This document shows, piece by piece, positions 1-13,401 of a stretch of DNA of 64,000 nucleotides. Location: contig NZ_CP011036.1 in the NCBI RefSeq assembly GCF_002221505.1, positions 1,984,001 through 2,048,000 of the forward strand, given 5' to 3'. How positions within the stretch are numbered: the stretch's first letter is position 1; every line of letters begins with the position of its first letter. The DNA comes from Pseudoalteromonas nigrifaciens. GTDB lineage: Bacteria; Pseudomonadota; Gammaproteobacteria; Enterobacterales; Alteromonadaceae. The position numbers and the translations under genes were made by a program. The notes beneath the pieces are model-generated. The model was not told the DNA's origin. It searched no databases and saw nothing but the letters and a program-made list of their open reading frames with translations.

Positions 1-74
1 AAAAAGGTAAGACACACTAGCAACTCATGAATATAATAGTGAAAAAACTTATCCCGTTCTAACAAGGCAAAATT

Positions 75-1196
75 ATGATTATAGGTGTACCTAAAGAAAT
101 TAAAAACCATGAATACCGCGTAGGTATGGTTCCTGCTAGTGTTCGTGAGCTCGTTAATCACGGCCACCAAGTATTAGTGGAAACAGATGCGGGTATGGGC
201 ATTGGCTTTACTAACGACGATTACGTACAAGCCGGTGCTGAAATTTTAGCAACACCTGCTGATGTATTCGCAAAAGCCGAGATGATAATTAAAGTAAAAG
301 AGCCACAAGCAATTGAGCGTGCCATGCTGCGCGAAGATCAAATTCTTTTCACTTACTTACACCTTGCCCCTGATTTACCACAAACTGAAGACCTAGTTAA
401 AAGCAAAGCAATTTGTATTGCATACGAAACAGTCACAGACTCTCGCGGTGGCCTTCCTCTATTAGCACCTATGAGTGAAGTAGCAGGTCGTATGTCTATT
501 CAAGCGGGCGCACAAGCGCTTGAAAAAATAAATAAAGGCAGTGGTATGTTACTTGGTGGCGTACCGGGCGTTGAGCCAGCTAAAGTAGTTATTATTGGCG
601 GCGGTATGGTTGGCCGTAGCGCTGCACTTATGGCGGTTGGTTTAGGTGCAAACGTAGTAATACTTGATCGTAACATTGACGTATTACGCGCACTAGACGC
701 ACAGTTTGGCAACAAAGTACGCGCTATTTACTCAACTGCCGACGCACTTGAAAAACACGTACTAGAGGCCGATTTAGTAATTGGTGGTGTACTTATTCCA
801 GGTGCAGCTGCACCTAAACTAGTAACTGCTGCGCACATTAAAGCCATGAAACCAGGCTCTGCAATTGTTGACGTTGCCATTGACCAAGGTGGCTGTATTG
901 CCACCTCTAAAGCAACTACCCATGCTGATCCTACGTTCATTGTTGATGACGTTGTTCACTATTGTGTTGCTAATATGCCGGGCGCTGTGCCACGTACTTC
1001 TACGTTTGCACTTAACAATGCAACCTTGCCGTTTATTATTAACCTTGCAAACAAAGGTTATAAAAAGGCATTGCTTGACGACGCTCACTTCTTAAAAGGC
1101 TTAAACGTAATAAAAGGCCAAGTAACTTACAAAGAAGTAGCACAAGCGTTTAACATGGAATATGTTGATCCTCGTACTGCGCTAGAAAACGTTTAA
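75..1196 (+). CDS. ald: alanine dehydrogenase
   Basis: Catalyses the reversible NAD-dependent oxidative deamination of L-alanine to pyruvate and ammonia in the cytoplasm. The 373-residue length is that of the family. The N-terminus MIIGVPKEIK, R15, K75 (in VKEPQ) and H96 (in YLHLAPD) match the substrate-binding and catalytic residues of known alanine dehydrogenases. A Rossmann NAD site (IIGGGMVGR) lies near residues 172-181, and D270 sits in the VDVAIDQGG stretch. The ATG at 75 follows an AAGG about 7 bases upstream. The gene stands alone, converges on the pssA gene and ends at a double hairpin terminator region. Confidence 0.96.
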   Translation: MIIGVPKEIKNHEYRVGMVPASVRELVNHGHQVLVETDAGMGIGFTNDDYVQAGAEILATPADVFAKAEMIIKVKEPQAIERAMLREDQILFTYLHLAPDLPQTEDLVKSKAICIAYETVTDSRGGLPLLAPMSEVAGRMSIQAGAQALEKINKGSGMLLGGVPGVEPAKVVIIGGGMVGRSAALMAVGLGANVVILDRNIDVLRALDAQFGNKVRAIYSTADALEKHVLEADLVIGGVLIPGAAAPKLVTAAHIKAMKPGSAIVDVAIDQGGCIATSKATTHADPTFIVDDVVHYCVANMPGAVPRTSTFALNNATLPFIINLANKGYKKALLDDAHFLKGLNVIKGQVTYKEVAQAFNMEYVDPRTALENV

Positions 1197-1204
1197 TTTA
1201 GCGT

Positions 1205-1290
1205 AAAGCACTCAAGCATTAACTTACTTGAGTGCTTTAGAGTAAACATTAGTGCAAACAAAAAAAGCAGCTATTAGCTGCTTTTTTGTT
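1205..1290. terminator. terminator hairpins between ald and pssA
   Basis: Two hairpins lie in the convergent gap. The first pairs AAAGCACTCAAG (1205-1216) with CTTGAGTGCTTT (1227-1238). The second is an A-rich/T-rich symmetric stem, AAAAAAGCAGC (1261-1271) with GCTGCTTTTTT (1277-1287), which can act on both strands as a rho-independent terminator. Confidence 0.85.
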
Positions 1291-1313
1291 GTATAGATTT
1301 TAAATTTATAAGC

Positions 1314-2639
1314 TTATATAAAACGTTTAATTATAAAATCTACTTTTACACGTTTTGCTTGGCCAAGTAACTTTTTAACCGCTTGCGGATAATCGTCCAT
1401 GGTTTCTAAATCATCTGGGCCAGTTAAACGGCGACAGTGCTGCAGAATTTCTTGCTTTTCGTTGTCAATATCTTGCATTATTGTTTGCTGTGGATCTTCA
1501 ATTAAAATACCATTTTCAACATCTAGTCCCCACGCCCGCGGGTTAAGGTTATGACCACTGAGTAAATGTACTTTTCTGTCTGAACAAATGCCTTTTAAAT
1601 GAAACGAATTACTGTCGTGCTTCCATAAATAAACGTTTAAATTACCGTTATCAATATGGCGTTTTTGCGTTTTAACAAATTTATGCAAAATAGTTTCGTA
1701 TAAATACGGCAACGCGCCTATTTTACTAAATGGCTCGCTAGGCGGTACATAAAAGTCGTTAGCCGTTTTATCGCCTACTACAATAGTGACTTGCTTACCT
1801 TGTTTTAATAAGCGGCGTAATGAGCGCATTAATGGCGCCGGAAAATTAAAGTAAGGCGTGTACAACACTAGCTCTTGCTCGGTGGCGTCAAACATGGTTT
1901 TAATTAAACGATTAAGTTCGTTATTGCGTCGCCCTAATCCTAAAAACAAACGAATACCTAAGGACTGAGTATTATGCAGCTCGGCGCTGTTATACCTTGC
2001 TGTTTTTAAATCACGCATTAATTGCTTTTGATCTAATCTAAAGTCATTAAGCTTTGGAAGCGGGCGGCTATCAATACGCGGCACTGCATTTGAGCTAAGT
2101 AATGTTGTTTCAATAAAGTCTATTACAGCATCGCATAACGCGTTTTGCGTAACTAAAAAGTAACGATCGAGGCGATAACGGTCGTTATACTCTAAATACA
2201 CATTATTTATACTCGCGCCGCTATAAAGCAAGGTGTCGTCAATCACAAAACCTTTTAAATGCAATACGCCAAATAACTCTTTCGCTTTTACTGGTACGCC
2301 GTATACCTGCACGTTCGATTGAAACTTTTCGAGGTAATCACAATATAAACTGGCATTCCCCTCAGATTTTTCGGCACCAATAAGGCCACGTTGCGCGCGA
2401 TGAAAATCTACCAGCACTTTTATTTCAAGCGCTGGGTTAGCTAATGACACCTGGTGCAGTGCCTCTAAAACTTCACGTCCGGCTTCATCATCTTGTAAAT
2501 AAAGCGTGGTTATATAAATTCGTTTTTTTGCGTTGGCAATTAAACGTAGCAATTGCGTACGGTACTCTTGCGCATTGGTTAAGACGTTAAGGTCTTTTGA
2601 AGTCAACCCAAATGCGGGTTTTTCCTGCCAAAATAACAT
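1314..2639 (-). CDS. pssA: CDP-diacylglycerol--serine O-phosphatidyltransferase (phosphatidylserine synthase, PLD-type)
   Basis: Makes phosphatidylserine from CDP-diacylglycerol and serine, the first committed step to phosphatidylethanolamine, at the inner face of the membrane. At 441 residues it is close to E. coli PssA (about 451). It belongs to the phospholipase D superfamily: the two HxK(x4)D motifs are visible as HLKGFVID (about residue 128) and HLKGICSD (about residue 348), each followed by the SG.N stretch of the active site (YSGASINN and LSGHNLN). The gene is monocistronic, convergent with ald and divergent from trxB. The product pathway supplies the PE that the phosphoethanolamine transferases further along the window would consume. 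Confidence 0.93.
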   Translation of the reverse strand: MLFWQEKPAFGLTSKDLNVLTNAQEYRTQLLRLIANAKKRIYITTLYLQDDEAGREVLEALHQVSLANPALEIKVLVDFHRAQRGLIGAEKSEGNASLYCDYLEKFQSNVQVYGVPVKAKELFGVLHLKGFVIDDTLLYSGASINNVYLEYNDRYRLDRYFLVTQNALCDAVIDFIETTLLSSNAVPRIDSRPLPKLNDFRLDQKQLMRDLKTARYNSAELHNTQSLGIRLFLGLGRRNNELNRLIKTMFDATEQELVLYTPYFNFPAPLMRSLRRLLKQGKQVTIVVGDKTANDFYVPPSEPFSKIGALPYLYETILHKFVKTQKRHIDNGNLNVYLWKHDSNSFHLKGICSDRKVHLLSGHNLNPRAWGLDVENGILIEDPQQTIMQDIDNEKQEILQHCRRLTGPDDLETMDDYPQAVKKLLGQAKRVKVDFIIKRFI

Positions 2640-2918
2640 AGTTGCCTATTCACTTAGGTCACATAATCTTTCAGTGACAAATCAAAATTAGGTAAAACAT
2701 ATCAAAAAAAATCAAACCGGTCATGAATTAACGCAGTTTTGTTGCGTATTAGTCTGTTTATTGAACTAATTTTACTTATTAGACATAAATTACTCCATTT
2801 TAAGTACACAATATTGCACAGCTTTAAAATTTGTTAAAAAAATTAATCACGGATTTTGTTTACTTCCTGCTTGTTTTTCTTAGAATCGAGCGCATTACAG
2901 AGTGAATTAAACGTTTAG

Positions 2919-3878
<960 letters not shown>

Positions 3879-3895
3879 GCTGTTAAGTGTTTAGT

Positions 3896-3923
3896 AAAAA
3901 GGCTGATAAATCAGCCTTTTTTT
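3896..3923 (+). terminator. rho-independent terminator after trxB
   Basis: Stem GGCTGA (3901-3906) with TCAGCC (3911-3916), loop TAAA, followed by seven T residues. It is also preceded by A residues, so the stem extends further. Confidence 0.88.
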
Positions 3924-3974
3924 ATGTCTAAATTATAGTTACACTTTTGTTATTCGTTTTTATTGAAGTATTGT

Positions 3975-4691
3975 ATGAAAAAGCAGCTGTACCAGCTAAG
4001 TAATACCGATATAGCATTTCCACCTATAGAGTGCGCTCTCGACTCCCCCGACGGTTTACTCGCTATTGGTGGCGATTTAAGTTTAGCGCGGCTAAGTAAC
4101 GCTTATAATAATGGTATATTTCCGTGGTTTAGCGAAGACGAGCCAATAATGTGGTGGTCGCCCAGTGAGCGCGGCATTGTAGAGCTCGATAATTTTCATA
4201 TTAGTAAAAGCCTGCGCAAGCATTTAAAAAAGCACCCGGTCACCGTTACTATAAATAATGCCTTTATTGAAGTGATTGAAGCATGCTGCGAGCAACGCAT
4301 TGATACCGATGGTACGTGGATAACCTCTGACATGCTCACTGCGTACATTAACGCCCATAACGCAGGCATTGCTCATAGTGTAGAAGTGTGGCGCGAGGGA
4401 GAGCTTGCAGGTGGCTTATATGGCATTATGCAAAATGGTGTTTTTTGTGGCGAGTCGATGTTTCATCATCAAACAAACTGCTCTAAGCTGGCTATGTGGG
4501 CGTTGGTTAATTGGCTTAAGCGCCATAACGCGCATTTTATTGATTGTCAGCTCGAAAACCCCTATTTAATGTCGTTAGGGGCGACAGTGATCCCACGCCC
4601 TGCATTTTTAGCTAAACTACACGCAGCGCAAAATTATAAAGTAGACCCTGCTATGTGGATACCACAGGAGCTTAACGCTATTTATGAATGA
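3975..4691 (+). CDS. aat: leucyl/phenylalanyl-tRNA--protein transferase
   Basis: Adds Leu or Phe from aminoacyl-tRNA to the N-terminal Arg or Lys of proteins, creating a degron that ClpS delivers to ClpAP. The reading frame can be opened at a TTG at 3963, but the ATG at 3975 is preferred because GAAG lies 6 bases upstream and the resulting 238 residues match the family (about 234). Family signatures DGLLAIGGDLS, FPWF and MWWSPSERG are present. It overlaps the start of ate by 8 bases (4684-4691), so the two genes are probably translationally coupled. Its target machinery, clpA and clpS, is encoded a few kilobases away. Confidence 0.95.
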   Translation: MKKQLYQLSNTDIAFPPIECALDSPDGLLAIGGDLSLARLSNAYNNGIFPWFSEDEPIMWWSPSERGIVELDNFHISKSLRKHLKKHPVTVTINNAFIEVIEACCEQRIDTDGTWITSDMLTAYINAHNAGIAHSVEVWREGELAGGLYGIMQNGVFCGESMFHHQTNCSKLAMWALVNWLKRHNAHFIDCQLENPYLMSLGATVIPRPAFLAKLHAAQNYKVDPAMWIPQELNAIYE

Positions 4692-5388
4692 ACATATTCC
4701 TGCACGCGCTGGTTTAAGCCAAGAGTTTGCTTGTAGTTATTTACCCAACCGCCAAGAGCAGTTATTGGTCATTCTTGATCCAAGTTGCTACAGCAGCGAT
4801 AAATTTGAGTCTTTGCTGGCGTTAGGTTTTCGTCGCAGCGGTAACCAAATTTACCGCCCGCACTGTCCAACTTGCAGCGCATGTAGCTCTGTACGTGTAT
4901 TAGCACAAGAGTTTATTGAGACAAAATCGCACAAACGTAAACTAAACAAAGCAAAAACACGCTTTGAAGTTAAATATTCTAACCAAGAGCGCCCGCAATA
5001 CTACGCGCTGTACAGTAAATATATTAGTTTGCGCCATCAAGACGGTAGTATGTATCCTCCTGATAAAACACAGTTTCAGAGTTTTTTATTATGCAGTTGG
5101 TTAAACATCACTTTTATAGAACTTTGGGATCAAGACAATTTAGTTGCGGTTGCCGTAACTGATTGTATGGACAAGGCTATTTCAGCTATTTATACTTTTT
5201 TTGACCCCGACTATGAGCAGTATAGTTTGGGTACTGTGATGATTTTACAGCAGCTAATATTTGCTAAAGCACAAAATAAGCACTACGTGTACTTGGGCTA
5301 CCAAATAGACGAATGTCCTAAAATGAACTACAAAACGCAATTTTTACCGGCGCAAAAACAAGTCAAAGACCAGTGGTTGACTATTTAA
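4684..5388 (+). CDS. bpt: aspartate/glutamate leucyltransferase (Bpt type)
   Basis: Transfers Leu to proteins with N-terminal Asp or Glu, the second branch of the bacterial N-end rule. The 234 residues carry the N-terminal Cys cluster (CSYLPNRQ near residue 18 and CPTCSACSSVRV near residue 60) and the conserved C-terminal GYQIDECPKMNYK, typical of the Ate1/Bpt family. It begins inside the end of aat and is followed 90 bases later by infA. The ate gene name is also in use for this family. The assignment to Bpt rather than arginyl-transferase rests on the general split between bacterial Bpt and eukaryotic Ate1 proteins. Confidence 0.92.
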   Translation: MNEHIPARAGLSQEFACSYLPNRQEQLLVILDPSCYSSDKFESLLALGFRRSGNQIYRPHCPTCSACSSVRVLAQEFIETKSHKRKLNKAKTRFEVKYSNQERPQYYALYSKYISLRHQDGSMYPPDKTQFQSFLLCSWLNITFIELWDQDNLVAVAVTDCMDKAISAIYTFFDPDYEQYSLGTVMILQQLIFAKAQNKHYVYLGYQIDECPKMNYKTQFLPAQKQVKDQWLTI

Positions 5389-5460
5389 TTTGCAAAAATA
5401 GCCGCTGCGCCTTTACTTATTGGCGTATTTTGGGCAGAATCTGCAGCGTTTAACTATTAA

Positions 5461-5697
<237 letters not shown>

Positions 5698-5750
5698 GTA
5701 AGTGCGTAAACGAGATTTAGTTTTTGGCTAGTGTTTCACTAGCTTTAAGC

Positions 5751-5801
5751 GTTTATTAAATGTAATTGATGGATATTAACTAGCAATTACATTTAATAAA
5801 C
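5751..5801. repeat. perfect 18-bp inverted repeat downstream of infA
   Basis: The 18 bases at 5751-5768 (starting GTTTATTAAATG) are the exact reverse complement of 5784-5801, with a 15-base loop. It lies immediately before the infA terminator and may protect or process the infA transcript end. Confidence 0.8.
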
Positions 5802-5885
5802 AAAAAACCCAGCCTTGCTGGGTTTTTTGTTGTCTATAAAACATTACAAAAAAGGCCTGCTTTTTAAAAGCAGGCCTTTTTATTT
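5802..5885. terminator. two rho-independent terminators between infA and clpA
   Basis: First stem ACCCAGC/GCTGGGT (about 5807-5823) flanked by A6 and T6. Second stem AGGCCTGCTTTT/AAAAGCAGGCCT (about 5852-5876) flanked by A and T runs. Their symmetry allows termination of both the infA transcript and the oppositely directed clpA transcript. Confidence 0.9.
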
Positions 5886-5907
5886 AACTCATTTAGCGAA
5901 TATTAAA

Positions 5908-8169
5908 CTAAGCTGGTGTTAAATCACTTTGATAATCAAAGCGAATTTTTTTATCTTTAACCGATACTTTAACCGTACCGCCTTCAACAAGTTCACCAAA
6001 GAGTATTTCGTTGGCTAATGGTTTTTTAAGCTGCTCTTGGATAATACGTGCCATAGGACGTGCCCCCATCGCTTTGTCGTAACCTTTGTCAGCCAACCAT
6101 TCCCGTGCTTTAGCACTTAGCTCAAGATTAACTGACTTTTTATCCAGTTGCGCCTGAAGCTCCACAATAAACTTATCAACCACAAGTAAAATAACGTCTT
6201 TATCAAGGTGATTAAACCAAATAATGTTATCTAAACGGTTTCTAAATTCTGGTGAAAATACTTTATTAATTTCACCCATTGCATCGTGCGTATGGTCTTG
6301 CTCGCTAAAACCAATTGACGCACGCGTTGTTTCTTGCACGCCCGCATTGGTGGTCATTACCACGACTACATTTCTAAAATCGGCTTTGCGGCCGTTATTA
6401 TCAGTTAATGTACCGTGATCCATTACTTGCAGCAATATGTTGTAAATATCTGAGTGCGCTTTTTCAATTTCATCTAACAGTACTACCGCATGCGGGTTTT
6501 TAATTACCGCTTCAGTGAGTAAACCACCTTGCTCAAAACCAACATAACCTGGTGGCGCACCAATTAGTCGACTAATTGCATGGCGCTCTACGTACTCCGA
6601 CATATCAAAGCGAATAAACTCAACACCCATACACTTAGCTAGCTGTTTAGTTACCTCGGTTTTGCCTACCCCTGTTGGGCCTGCAAATAAGAACGACCCT
6701 ACTGGTTTTTCTTCGTTGGCTAAACCAGAGCGCGATAAGCGAATAGCCGATGTAAGCGCATCAATAGATTGATCTTGCCCAAACACCAACATTTTTAAAT
6801 TGCGGTCTAAGCTTTTAAGCGTTTCTTTATCGCTAGATGACACACTTTGCGGTGGAATACGCGCCATTTTAGCCACAATATTTTCTATATCGGCAACGCC
6901 AATGGTTTTTTTACGTTTAGAGCTAGGCAGTAAACGCTGGCTTGCACCGGCTTCGTCAATTACGTCAATTGCTTTATCGGGTAAATGGCGTTCATTAATA
7001 TATTTTGCACTTAACTCTGCCGCTGCTTTTAACGCTTTTTGCGTATAACGAATACCATGGTGCGCTTCGTAACGCTCTTTTAAACCATTTAATATTTTAG
7101 TGGTATCGGCAACACTCGGCTCAAGCACATCAATTTTTTGAAAGCGACGTACCAAAGCACGGTCTTTCTCAAAAATATTTTTATACTCGTTATAAGTTGT
7201 CGAACCCATACAGCGTAATTGCCCACTAGAGAGTAGCGGCTTAAGTAAGTTTGATGCATCCATAACGCCACCCGATGCCGCGCCGGCACCAATAATGGTA
7301 TGAATTTCATCAATAAATAAAATAGAGCCCGGCTGTGCTTGCAACTCTTTTAGTAAGCTTTTAAAGCGTTTTTCAAAATCGCCACGGTACTTAGTACCTG
7401 CCAATAATGCGCCCATATCAAGCGAGTAAACAACGGCATCGGCAATTACTTCGGGTACTTGCTTATTTACAATACGATACGCTAGGCCTTCTGCAATTGC
7501 TGTTTTACCAACACCTGCTTCGCCTACTAATAATGGGTTGTTCTTTTTACGACGACACAACACCTGCACAGTACGTTCTACTTCACTATCGCGCCCTATT
7601 AATGGGTCAATGTGGCCTTCGAGCGCTTGTACGTTTAAATTAGTGGTAAAGCTGTCGAGCTTGCTCGCTTCTTCGCTTTGCACTTCTTGTACGTCTTCGT
7701 GAATATCGTCGGTATCATCGCCTAATTCATCATCGCTTTTGGCAATGCCATGCGAAATAAAATTAACAATATCAAGACGTGATATATCGTGTTTTTTAAG
7801 TAAATATACTGCTTGGCTTTCTTGCTCAGAAAAAATAGCCACCAGCACGTTTACGCCTGTTACTTCGTTTTTACCCGATGATTGCACATGAAAAACAGCA
7901 CGTTGCAATACACGTTGAAAACCAAGTGTTGGCTGAGTTTCACGCTCTTCTTCTAAATCTGGAATAACTGGTGTGGTTTCGTTAATAAACTCAAGTAGTT
8001 CAGTTTTTAACTCTGCAACATTTACTGCACAGGCACTTAGCGCTTCCCCAGCAGATGGATTGTCCAAAAGCGCAAGTAAAAGGTGTTCTACCGTCATAAA
8101 CTCATGACGACGTGTACGCGCTTCGCGAAACGCGCTGTTCAAAGTAAGTTCTAAATCTTTATTTAGCAT
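5908..8169 (-). CDS. clpA: ATP-dependent Clp protease ATP-binding subunit ClpA
   Basis: AAA+ unfoldase that feeds substrates to ClpP. It has the N-domain (about residues 1-145, beginning [14 protein letters not shown]), a first AAA module with Walker [10 protein letters not shown] (about residue 217) and a second with GPTGVGKTE (about residue 500). The frame can be extended to a TTG at 8175, but the ATG at 8169 has an AAGGGG Shine-Dalgarno 5 bases upstream and gives the family N-terminus, 753 residues. clpS lies 68 bases upstream on the same strand, so the two probably form an operon, while cspD is divergent. Confidence 0.96.
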   Translation of the reverse strand: MLNKDLELTLNSAFREARTRRHEFMTVEHLLLALLDNPSAGEALSACAVNVAELKTELLEFINETTPVIPDLEEERETQPTLGFQRVLQRAVFHVQSSGKNEVTGVNVLVAIFSEQESQAVYLLKKHDISRLDIVNFISHGIAKSDDELGDDTDDIHEDVQEVQSEEASKLDSFTTNLNVQALEGHIDPLIGRDSEVERTVQVLCRRKKNNPLLVGEAGVGKTAIAEGLAYRIVNKQVPEVIADAVVYSLDMGALLAGTKYRGDFEKRFKSLLKELQAQPGSILFIDEIHTIIGAGAASGGVMDASNLLKPLLSSGQLRCMGSTTYNEYKNIFEKDRALVRRFQKIDVLEPSVADTTKILNGLKERYEAHHGIRYTQKALKAAAELSAKYINERHLPDKAIDVIDEAGASQRLLPSSKRKKTIGVADIENIVAKMARIPPQSVSSSDKETLKSLDRNLKMLVFGQDQSIDALTSAIRLSRSGLANEEKPVGSFLFAGPTGVGKTEVTKQLAKCMGVEFIRFDMSEYVERHAISRLIGAPPGYVGFEQGGLLTEAVIKNPHAVVLLDEIEKAHSDIYNILLQVMDHGTLTDNNGRKADFRNVVVVMTTNAGVQETTRASIGFSEQDHTHDAMGEINKVFSPEFRNRLDNIIWFNHLDKDVILLVVDKFIVELQAQLDKKSVNLELSAKAREWLADKGYDKAMGARPMARIIQEQLKKPLANEILFGELVEGGTVKVSVKDKKIRFDYQSDLTPA

Positions 8170-8237
8170 TGGCAACCCCTTACAGAGATAATAATTTTAT
8201 ACCATTACAATCGAACGAAAGATCATTCGCTTGGTAT

Positions 8238-8555
8238 TTATTCCTGCTCACAACTACATAGCAGTGGATGCTCGTTATCCCTTGAATATCGGTTAACTTG
8301 TTCAGCTTTTGTATGGGCTACATCTGAGCTAAATACGCCGCAGATCCCCTTCCCTTGTTGATGAATTTGCAGCATCACGTCGGTTGCTCTATCGCTATCC
8401 ATATTAAAAAATGTCATCAGGATCTCTATCACAAAATCCATTGGCGTGTAATCGTCGTTATTTAAAACAACTTTATATTTTCGCGGTGGTTGCAGCTTTT
8501 GCTTTTCCTTGTCGCGAACGATGTCTATAACACCTGAATCTTTCATACCACTCAT
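8238..8555 (-). CDS. clpS: ATP-dependent Clp protease adaptor ClpS
   Basis: Adaptor that recognises N-end-rule degrons (such as those made by Aat and Bpt, encoded nearby) and hands them to ClpA. The 105 residues have a flexible N-terminus then the ClpS core with [16 protein letters not shown], which contains the NDD substrate-binding residues, and the AHTKAEQV helix with the conserved His. It is located directly upstream of clpA. Confidence 0.95.
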   Translation of the reverse strand: MSGMKDSGVIDIVRDKEKQKLQPPRKYKVVLNNDDYTPMDFVIEILMTFFNMDSDRATDVMLQIHQQGKGICGVFSSDVAHTKAEQVNRYSRDNEHPLLCSCEQE

Positions 8556-8755
8556 AATTAAATATAGTCTTGTCTTTGTAACTCAAGCAAACTTGAATAA
8601 AAAAATAAATAAAATGTTAATTAATAGATCAAAACACTTGACTGACTGGCTAAATAAACTACAGTCAAACATAGATTGATTAAACCTTAGTCAGTCTAGC
8701 AAATTATACAGTTTAGATTAACTAAATTAGTGAACTTATAGAAGGATGTAGAAGT

Positions 8756-8974
8756 ATGGCTTGTGGTAAAGTCAAATGGTTCAATAATGCCAAAGGTTTC
8801 GGTTTCATCGTAGAAGACGGCTGCGAGAATGATATTTTCGCTCATTACTCAACAATTGTAATGGACGGCTATAAAACACTTAAAGCTGGTCAAGATGTAA
8901 CATTCGAATTAGAACAAGGCCCTAAAGGCTTACACGCTAAAAATATAGCGCCTAACGGTGATATTATTGAGTGA
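8756..8974 (+). CDS. cspD: cold-shock-domain protein CspD
   Basis: A 72-residue single cold-shock domain with RNP1 KGFGFI (residues 15-20) and RNP2-type DIFAHY (about 28-33). The stretch HYSTIVMDGYKTLKAGQ is the CspD-type signature rather than the CspA type, and the position next to clpS is also the classic location of cspD. E. coli CspD is a stationary-phase inhibitor of DNA replication, and that role is inferred here. AAGGATG upstream serves as the ribosome binding site. Confidence 0.92.
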   Translation: MACGKVKWFNNAKGFGFIVEDGCENDIFAHYSTIVMDGYKTLKAGQDVTFELEQGPKGLHAKNIAPNGDIIE

Positions 8975-11993
<3,019 letters not shown>

Positions 11994-12008
11994 TATTGAA
12001 ATGAATTT

Positions 12009-12098
12009 AAAAGCCGCTTACTTGCAAAAGTAAGCGGCTTTTTTATGTCTAAAATTTACAAATAAAAAGGCCGCTATTTATAAAATAGCGGCCTTTTT
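12009..12098. terminator. two rho-independent terminators between icd and the amidohydrolase operon
   Basis: Stem GCCGCTTACTT/AAGTAAGCGGC (12013-12038) followed by T6, and stem GGCCGCTATTT/AAATAGCGGCC (12069-12093) flanked by A5 and T5. They separate the convergent icd and amidohydrolase transcripts. Confidence 0.92.
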
Positions 12099-12147
12099 AG
12101 TAGTAGCTTTAACCTCCAATATATAGGATGTTTAGCTTAGTTTCTGA

Positions 12148-13389
12148 TTACTTAGTATATGCGCGTGGCATACTTGACTCAGTTGTATAACGGTCACGCA
12201 GTTTATCTTGGCGAGATTGTGTAGATACCTCAACCCCATTAATAAACATTTTGCTCACGTGGCTGCTAAGCTCAAACGGATCATTGCTCCACATAACCAC
12301 ATCGGCCGCTTTACCTACTGCTAGGCTGCCTGCATTAATGCCAAATACATCAGCCACGTTTGCTGTAACTGCTTTTAACGCACCTTGTTGGCTCATACCA
12401 TACGATACAGCATTACCCGCATCAAAACGTAGCTGGTAAACATTATGACTGGCATCACCGCCCACTGTTAGCAGTACTTTTACGCCGGCCTTTTCAAGTA
12501 ATCCTGCATTATTTAAACTCGCATTTAATGAGTCAAAACTACCTGGCAAACTATCCATAGCACTAATGATCACTGGAATGTCTGCTTTAGCTAAACGCTC
12601 TTTAACGACAACAGCATCTTGCGCACCATTAAGTACTAAGTTAATGCCAAACTGCTGCTTTACTTTAATAAGCTCAACTATATCGGCAGCGCGAGATACA
12701 TTAACGATTAATGGCATTTCACCGCTAAGTACTTTAACCATTATTTTATCTTCGGCGGTTGGCTTTTTGTCATCTTTTTTAGCTTTTTTATCGGCTTTAG
12801 TTTGATGTTCATCTAGCTTATTTATAAGTGTTTGCAAAGTAAACGCACGCGAACCTTTGCGGCGCTCACCTAAATTAACCACTAGTGCCACTTGTTTTTG
12901 CAGTACGCTTTCAAAGCTACCACTTAAATCAACTACACTTGCAAGGCCTGCAAAAATACTCTCGCCGCCCTGTGGGGTGATCACATCGCGTGTAATTCCG
13001 CCTTTACGTGCGTAAGGAATTAACCCCGAGTGGCCGTTAAAAGCTAAACTTGCATCAAAATCAATACCGGCTTTTTCATCGCCGCCATCGCGTGAGCCTG
13101 CAACCGCACCTACTTCAACTAAACCTAATTGGTTAATACTGGCAATAAAGCCAGGCGTTACTATTTGGCCCTTAGCATCAATAATTTTGTCGGCTTTTAC
13201 AGCGCTTGGATTAATGGCAGAAATTTTGCCATCAGTCATTACAATGCTCGCGCCCTCTAATACACCTTGCTCTGTTGAGGTGTGTAATGTGGCGTTAATA
13301 ATTGCCAGTGACTGCGCATTAACCGCGCCTGCTGCTAATAACCCTGCAGCAACCAGAGAAAGCGAAAACGAACGTGATAAATTTTTCAT
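12148..13389 (-). CDS. secreted amidohydrolase-fold protein with degenerate metal site
   Basis: A 413-residue protein with a Sec signal peptide (residues 1-25, ending AVNAQ). The composite beta-sandwich and barrel layout of the amidohydrolase superfamily is visible: an N-terminal AKGQIVTPGFI and a C-terminal LAVGKAADVVMW. The position where active family members have the metal-binding HxH reads TPGFIASINQLGL, with no histidines, and later His ligands are also not evident. It is the second gene of an operon, 12 bases downstream of a paralogue that keeps the motif. It may be a non-catalytic partner or use other chemistry. The substrate is unknown. Confidence 0.75.
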   Translation of the reverse strand: MKNLSRSFSLSLVAAGLLAAGAVNAQSLAIINATLHTSTEQGVLEGASIVMTDGKISAINPSAVKADKIIDAKGQIVTPGFIASINQLGLVEVGAVAGSRDGGDEKAGIDFDASLAFNGHSGLIPYARKGGITRDVITPQGGESIFAGLASVVDLSGSFESVLQKQVALVVNLGERRKGSRAFTLQTLINKLDEHQTKADKKAKKDDKKPTAEDKIMVKVLSGEMPLIVNVSRAADIVELIKVKQQFGINLVLNGAQDAVVVKERLAKADIPVIISAMDSLPGSFDSLNASLNNAGLLEKAGVKVLLTVGGDASHNVYQLRFDAGNAVSYGMSQQGALKAVTANVADVFGINAGSLAVGKAADVVMWSNDPFELSSHVSKMFINGVEVSTQSRQDKLRDRYTTESSMPRAYTK

Positions 13390-13401
13390 TCTGGGTGCTC
13401 C